Below, in pieces: positions 6,764-9,733 of a DNA stretch of 9,733 nt. The stretch covers positions 9,132-18,864 of the forward strand of contig PLAX01000227.1 of NCBI GenBank assembly GCA_003135255.1, written 5' to 3'. Made by a program: the position numbers and the translations under genes. The DNA is from Candidatus Dormiibacterota bacterium. GTDB lineage: Bacteria > Chloroflexota > Dormibacteria > Aeolococcales > Aeolococcaceae. Below the pieces are notes generated by a model. It ran no database searches. It saw only the letters and a list, made by a program, of their open reading frames with translations, and had not been told where the DNA came from. Within the stretch, counting starts at the first letter, position 1, and every line of letters begins with the position of its first letter.

Positions 6764-7576
6764 GTGACGCTGCCGCCGGCCACCTCGATACGGGCCGTGC
6801 TCCTCGACGTCGACGGCACGCTGGTCTCCGCCGGCCAGCCCATCCCGGGCGCGGCCTCGACGCTCAGCCGGCTGCGCGAGAATGGCATCCAGATCCGGCT
6901 CCTGACCAACATCGACTCCCGGACCCCCGAGACGGTCTGCCGCGAGCTGGGCGCCGCCGGCATCGAGGTCCCGGTCGACGCCGTCTTCACGCCGGTGGTC
7001 GCCGCCCTGCGCTTCCTCGAGCAGCACCCGGCCGAGCGCTGCCACCTCCTGCTCAGCGCCGAGCTGGCTGCACGTTTCGCCGCTCACGATGCCGAGGCGG
7101 GTCGAGCCGACTACGTGCTGGTGGGGGACTGCCGCGAGGTCGGCGGGTACGTCCAGCTCGACGCCGCCTTCCGCCGGCTGATGGAGGGGGCCCGGCTGCT
7201 CGCCCTCCAGCGCGGCCGCTGGTGGCAGGCGCCCGACGGCCCCTCGCTCGATACCGGGGCGTTCGTCGCCCTCCTCGAACACGCCTCGGGGCAGACGGCC
7301 CGGGGCTTCGGCAAGCCGTCAGCCGACTTCTTCGAGATGGCCCTGGCCGACCTGGGCTGCGCGGCGGCGGAGGTGCTGGTGGTGGGGGACGACCCCGAGA
7401 CCGACGCCGCCGGCGCGCGTACGGTCGACGCCCCCTGCGTCCTGGTGCGCACCGGCAAGTTCGGCTCTCGCGGCGGGGCGGTGGGGGAGGGGCATCCGGG
7501 AGTGGCCGCGGTGATCGATTCGATTGCCGATCTCCCCTCGCTGCTCGGATCCGGTCTCGGCACCCCGGGGCTGTAG
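6764..7576 (+). CDS. HAD-IIA family phosphatase, LHPP-like
   Basis: The 270-residue protein carries all four HAD motifs: DVDGTLV with nucleophile Asp15 and Asp17; motif II LLTNIDS with Thr48; motif III GFGKPSADFF with Lys184; and motif IV VVGDDPETDAAGA with Asp209/Asp210 and Asp214. The cap is inserted between motifs II and III, as in subfamily IIA (NagD, phosphoglycolate and pyridoxal phosphatases). Several stretches, such as RWWQAPDGPSLDTGAFVALLE (152-172, quoted in part) and LVRTGKF (227-233), look most like LHPP, named for activity on phospholysine, phosphohistidine and pyrophosphate. The substrate here is therefore inferred: inorganic pyrophosphate or a small phosphoester. The start GTG lies 34 bases after the glycosylase stop with no clear Shine-Dalgarno sequence; a later start would cut into motif I. 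It is probably the last gene of the ABC operon. The next gene has its own promoter. Confidence 0.88.
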   Translation: MTLPPATSIRAVLLDVDGTLVSAGQPIPGAASTLSRLRENGIQIRLLTNIDSRTPETVCRELGAAGIEVPVDAVFTPVVAALRFLEQHPAERCHLLLSAELAARFAAHDAEAGRADYVLVGDCREVGGYVQLDAAFRRLMEGARLLALQRGRWWQAPDGPSLDTGAFVALLEHASGQTARGFGKPSADFFEMALADLGCAAAEVLVVGDDPETDAAGARTVDAPCVLVRTGKFGSRGGAVGEGHPGVAAVIDSIADLPSLLGSGLGTPGL

Positions 7577-7636
7577 CACCCCCTGCCACCCGGGTCAGGA
7601 GCGGCCCCTCGTATTCCACGCCAGCAGCCGAACCAT

Positions 7637-7666
7637 TTGACGTAGAGAACGCTTCGCTGGTATGCT
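7637..7666 (+). promoter_or_regulatory. Sigma-70-like promoter of the sulfate-assimilation operon
   Basis: TTGACG (7637-7642) and TATGCT (7661-7666) are separated by 18 bases. This is the best -35/-10 pair in the window and lies in the only locally AT-richer intergenic stretch. Transcription should begin around 7672-7675, at or just before the leader ATG (7675), so the mRNA is predicted to be leaderless. Confidence 0.7.
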
Positions 7667-7674
7667 CCCAACCC

Positions 7675-7761
7675 ATGCGGAACAGAATGTCCACGCCCAC
7701 CTTCTTTTCCCGCCGGGGTCAGATGGACTTCTTCCGCCAGGTCGCTTGCGCCCGTATGTAG
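7675..7761 (+). CDS. Short leader peptide (28 residues) upstream of cysH
   Basis: A 28-codon frame starts at ATG 7675, eight bases after the -10 box, and ends in TAG. There is no room for a Shine-Dalgarno sequence, so initiation should be leaderless. The peptide is basic and its second half reads SRRGQMDFFRQVACARM. This resembles the short peptides annotated as putative leader peptides before sulfur genes in Actinomycetota, which typically have RR-(x2)-V-D-(L)-x-R-V and a Cys close to the end. Here the matching order is RR-GQ-M-D-F-F-R-Q-V and a Cys four residues from the C-terminus. Inference: ribosome progress through this frame, sensitive to Cys-tRNA or another cue, controls cysH, 76 bases downstream. 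Whether the peptide itself has a function is unknown. The promoter position and sulfur-gene context make a chance frame less likely. Confidence 0.7.
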   Translation: MRNRMSTPTFFSRRGQMDFFRQVACARM

Positions 7762-7792
7762 GCCGCCCGCCGCGGCCGGCCAGAGCGTCGGC

Positions 7793-7836
7793 GCTGACCG
7801 CCGCCCAGCCGCCGGCCCGACCGCCGGCCGGTCAGC
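7793..7836 (+). promoter_or_regulatory. Alternative hairpins ahead of cysH, candidate translational attenuator
   Basis: GCTGACCG (7793-7800) is the exact reverse complement of CGGTCAGC (7829-7836), whose end is one base before the cysH ATG at 7838. A competing local hairpin uses GACCG (7819-7823) with CGGTC (7829-7833), and the GGCCGGCC at 7774-7781 just after the leader stop can pair with the GCCGGC copies at 7811-7816 and 7823-7828. So at least two exclusive folds can be drawn. There is no U-tract, so control of initiation fits better than intrinsic termination. No energies were computed. Confidence 0.4.
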
Positions 7837-7837
7837 C

Positions 7838-8665
7838 ATGACCGCCGCCGTGCGCATTCCTGCCGACGACCTGGAGACGGCTGCCCGCGACCTCGAGGGT
7901 GCCGATGCCGAGGCGGTCCTCGCCTGGGCCTTCGAGCGGTTCCCACGGGTCGCGGTCGTCGCCAGCTTCCAGGCGGAGTCGGTGGTCCTCATCGACATGG
8001 CGAGCAGGCTGCGTCCGGGCGTCGACGTCATCACCCTGGACACCGGCCGGCTTCCCCAGGAGACCCACGACCTCATCGACAGGGTGCGGAGCCGGTTCCC
8101 GGTGACCCTGAACGTGGTGAGCCCCGATCCCACGGAGCTTGCCGAGATGTCCCGGACGCACGGCGTCAACCTCTTCTATCTCTCCCCGGAGCTGCGGCAC
8201 ACCTGCTGTGACGTCCGCAAGACGCGGCCCCTCGCCCGCGCCCTCGCGGGCTATGACGCCTGGGTGACCGGGCTGCGCCGCGAGCAGTCGGCGATCCGCC
8301 GGGCGACCCCGGTCGTCTCCCGCGACGAGGGGCATGGCGGCATCGTCAAGGTGGCACCGCTGGTGGGCTGGAGGCGCGAGGACGTCTGGGCCCATGTGCG
8401 CGCGCGCGACCTGCCCAGCCACGCCCTCTACGCGAGCGGCTACACGTCCATCGGTTGCGCGCCCTGCACCCGGGCCACTCGCCCCGGTGAGGACGAGCGC
8501 GCCGGGCGTTGGTGGTGGGAAGGGGATTCGATCAAGGAGTGCGGCCTGCACCCGGTGCTGACGGGACCCGGCCCCGCCGCGGATGTCGCCACCTCTCTGG
8601 GCCGGGCGGATGCCGGCGCGGAGTCCACCGCCGCCACCGCGGCCCCAGCAGGAGCAGAGGGATGA
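7838..8665 (+). CDS. cysH: Assimilatory adenylyl-sulfate (APS) reductase
   Basis: The 275-residue protein reduces APS to sulfite and AMP using thioredoxin in assimilatory sulfate reduction. It has the PAPS reductase fold: SFQAESVVLIDMA (43-55), LDTGRLPQET (67-76) and GLRREQS (145-151). The catalytic Cys235 lies in KECGLH. The presence of CC (Cys123-Cys124) and CxxC (Cys207-Cys210) shows the 4Fe-4S cluster ligands of the APS-type enzyme, rather than the cluster-free PAPS-specific CysH of E. coli. After about residue 243 the C-terminus is a low-complexity Ala/Gly-rich tail. ATG 7838 has no visible Shine-Dalgarno sequence and sits one base after a hairpin arm, which fits dependence on the upstream leader peptide. 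The stop overlaps the next gene's start (ATGA, 8662-8665), indicating translational coupling. Because CysC makes PAPS, the pool of APS is shared between reduction and PAPS synthesis. Confidence 0.95.
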   Translation: MTAAVRIPADDLETAARDLEGADAEAVLAWAFERFPRVAVVASFQAESVVLIDMASRLRPGVDVITLDTGRLPQETHDLIDRVRSRFPVTLNVVSPDPTELAEMSRTHGVNLFYLSPELRHTCCDVRKTRPLARALAGYDAWVTGLRREQSAIRRATPVVSRDEGHGGIVKVAPLVGWRREDVWAHVRARDLPSHALYASGYTSIGCAPCTRATRPGEDERAGRWWWEGDSIKECGLHPVLTGPGPAADVATSLGRADAGAESTAATAAPAGAEG

Positions 8666-9733
8666 GCCGAGGGCTGGTGATCTGGCTGACCGGACTGTCC
8701 GGGGCCGGGAAGTCGACGATCGCGACGCGGCTCGGACAGGAGCTGAAGGTGCTGGGGCGCAACGTGACCGTCCTGGACGGAGACGAGGTGCGCACGCATC
8801 TCTCCAAGGGACTGGGATTCTCCAAGGAGGATCGGGACACCAACATCCGGCGGATCGGGTATGTGGCCGGGTTGGTGGCAGCTCATGGGGGGGTGGCGAT
8901 CACCGCGGCGATCTCGCCGTACCGGGAGATCCGGGATGAGGTGAGGGCGGCGACGCCGGGATTCGTGGAGGTGTACGTGCGCTGCACGCTCGAGGAGCTG
9001 GTGCGGCGCGACACCAAGGGGCTGTACGAGAAGGCGCTGCGGGGGGAGATCGCCAACTTCACCGGGGTGAGCGACCCGTACGAGGCGCCGCTCAACCCGG
9101 AGATCATCGTGGACAGCGCGCGGGAGAGGGTGGAGGAGTCCGTGGAACGGATCCTCGACCGGCTGGAGCGGCTGGGCCACATCTGGAGAGGGGTGCGGCC
9201 CCGCCTCCTGGAAGGCGAGGAAGGGGCGGCGCTCCGGGCGGGGGCGGCGACCCTGGCGGCGGTGGAGGTCGGGCCGCACGAGGCGGCTGACGCCCTGATG
9301 CTGGGGACCGGGGCCCTCTCGCCGCTGCCCGGCTTCATGACCGCCCCCGACTATCGGGACGTGGTGGGATCGGGGCGCCTCTCGGGGGGCCAGCCCTTCC
9401 CCATCCCGGTGCTGCTGCGGCTGGACGACGAGGGAGTGGAGCGGATCCGGGGCAAGGCGCGGGTCGCGCTGCGCCACCAGGGCGAGGTGATCGCGGTCGT
9501 GGATGTCGAGGACATCTATCGCACCGACGCCGAGACCGAGGCCCTCTCCGTCTACGGGACCGGCGATGACGCGCACCCGGGGGTCAGCCTGCTGCGCGCC
9601 TCCGGGCGCTGGGCGGTGGGTGGTGGCGTGACCGCTCTCCGCCGCCCCGAAACCGGCTTCCCCGGGTACGACCTCACCCCCCTGGAGGTGCGCAAGGCCA
9701 AGGCGGAGCGGGAGTGGGCGACGATGGTCGGCT
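8662..9733 (+). CDS. cysC-sat: Bifunctional APS kinase / ATP sulfurylase fusion (CysC-Sat), 5' part
   Basis: The frame begins at ATG 8662, overlapping the cysH stop, with GGAG (8651-8654) seven bases upstream. It is open to the window end (357 codons). Residues 1-175 are APS kinase: P-loop GLSGAGKST (11-19), DGDEVR (39-44), FSKEDRDTNIRRIGYVA (53-69), and KGLYEKALRGEIANFTGVSD (119-138), which contains the conserved substrate-binding region. After a linker, residues from about 180 to 340 match the N-terminal PUA-like domain of ATP sulfurylase (for example LSPLPGFM, 219-226). The catalytic ATP sulfurylase domain starts at about 342 and is cut off; its QxRNP and HxxH motifs lie outside the window. 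Sat makes APS from sulfate and ATP, and CysC phosphorylates APS to PAPS. The kinase-first order is that of animal PAPS synthases, unlike the Aquifex or fungal order. The kinase part has distinct Gly codon use. Confidence 0.92.
   Translation, partial: MSRGLVIWLTGLSGAGKSTIATRLGQELKVLGRNVTVLDGDEVRTHLSKGLGFSKEDRDTNIRRIGYVAGLVAAHGGVAITAAISPYREIRDEVRAATPGFVEVYVRCTLEELVRRDTKGLYEKALRGEIANFTGVSDPYEAPLNPEIIVDSARERVEESVERILDRLERLGHIWRGVRPRLLEGEEGAALRAGAATLAAVEVGPHEAADALMLGTGALSPLPGFMTAPDYRDVVGSGRLSGGQPFPIPVLLRLDDEGVERIRGKARVALRHQGEVIAVVDVEDIYRTDAETEALSVYGTGDDAHPGVSLLRASGRWAVGGGVTALRRPETGFPGYDLTPLEVRKAKAEREWATMVG

Noticed and set aside
7111..8169. Minus-strand frame of 352 codons spanning the HAD gene end, the sulfur promoter and the cysH start
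   Set aside because: It crosses a good plus-strand promoter and two motif-complete genes, and its sequence is Ser/Arg/Pro-rich without family features.
8440..9576. Minus-strand frame of 378 codons opposite cysH and cysC-sat
   Set aside because: The plus strand encodes canonical APS reductase, APS kinase and ATP sulfurylase motifs here; the antisense product is His/Pro/Arg-rich shadow sequence.
1..9733. tRNA, rRNA, CRISPR array, insertion sequence or attachment site
   Set aside because: No cloverleaf-like segment, ribosomal sequence, regularly spaced repeats, transposase motif or terminal inverted repeats with target duplications were found by reading both strands.

Overview
The window is very GC-rich (roughly 70% by eye), with dense coding, GTG and TTG starts, and mostly C- or G-ending codons. 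It shows no phage, transposon, tRNA, rRNA or CRISPR signal. The gene content fits a free-living high-GC bacterium of the Actinomycetota or Chloroflexota/Dormibacterota sort: a lipoprotein with a Ser/Thr/Pro-rich spacer, an APS-type assimilatory reductase, and a very short, apparently leaderless leader peptide before a sulfur operon. The lineage is an inference; no marker gene here settles it.

Layout. (1) Positions 1-601, minus strand: N-terminal part of a ferritin-like/VIT1-CCC1 fusion (membrane ferritin type), cut by the window edge. A possible 20-residue ORF with a strong Shine-Dalgarno sequence lies just upstream (643-705, minus). (2) 889-1962, plus: a DUF3048 (YerB-like) lipoprotein. (3) 2107-3384, minus: a 425-residue hexameric-type glutamate dehydrogenase, convergent with (2), with a strong hairpin between them. 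(4) 3683-7576, plus: a probable operon divergent from the dehydrogenase, holding a MacB/FtsX-type ABC permease, its LolD/MacB-type ATPase, an AlkA-like DNA glycosylase and an LHPP-like HAD phosphatase. (5) 7637-9733, plus: a sulfate-assimilation operon. A good sigma-70-like promoter is followed almost immediately by a 28-codon leader peptide, then cysH (APS reductase), then a cysC-sat fusion (APS kinase plus ATP sulfurylase) that overlaps cysH by ATGA and runs off the end.

The most interesting region is the head of the sulfur operon. Promoter spacing puts the transcript start within a couple of bases of the leader ATG. The peptide ends in an Arg/Asp/Cys-containing segment resembling the actinobacterial sulfur-gene leader peptides. 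The 76 bases between its stop and cysH hold alternative GC-rich hairpins, one of which ends one base before the cysH ATG. cysH itself has no visible Shine-Dalgarno sequence, so translation-dependent control by this peptide is a plausible, testable hypothesis. Together the operon would activate sulfate to APS (Sat), reduce APS to sulfite (CysH), and make PAPS (CysC).
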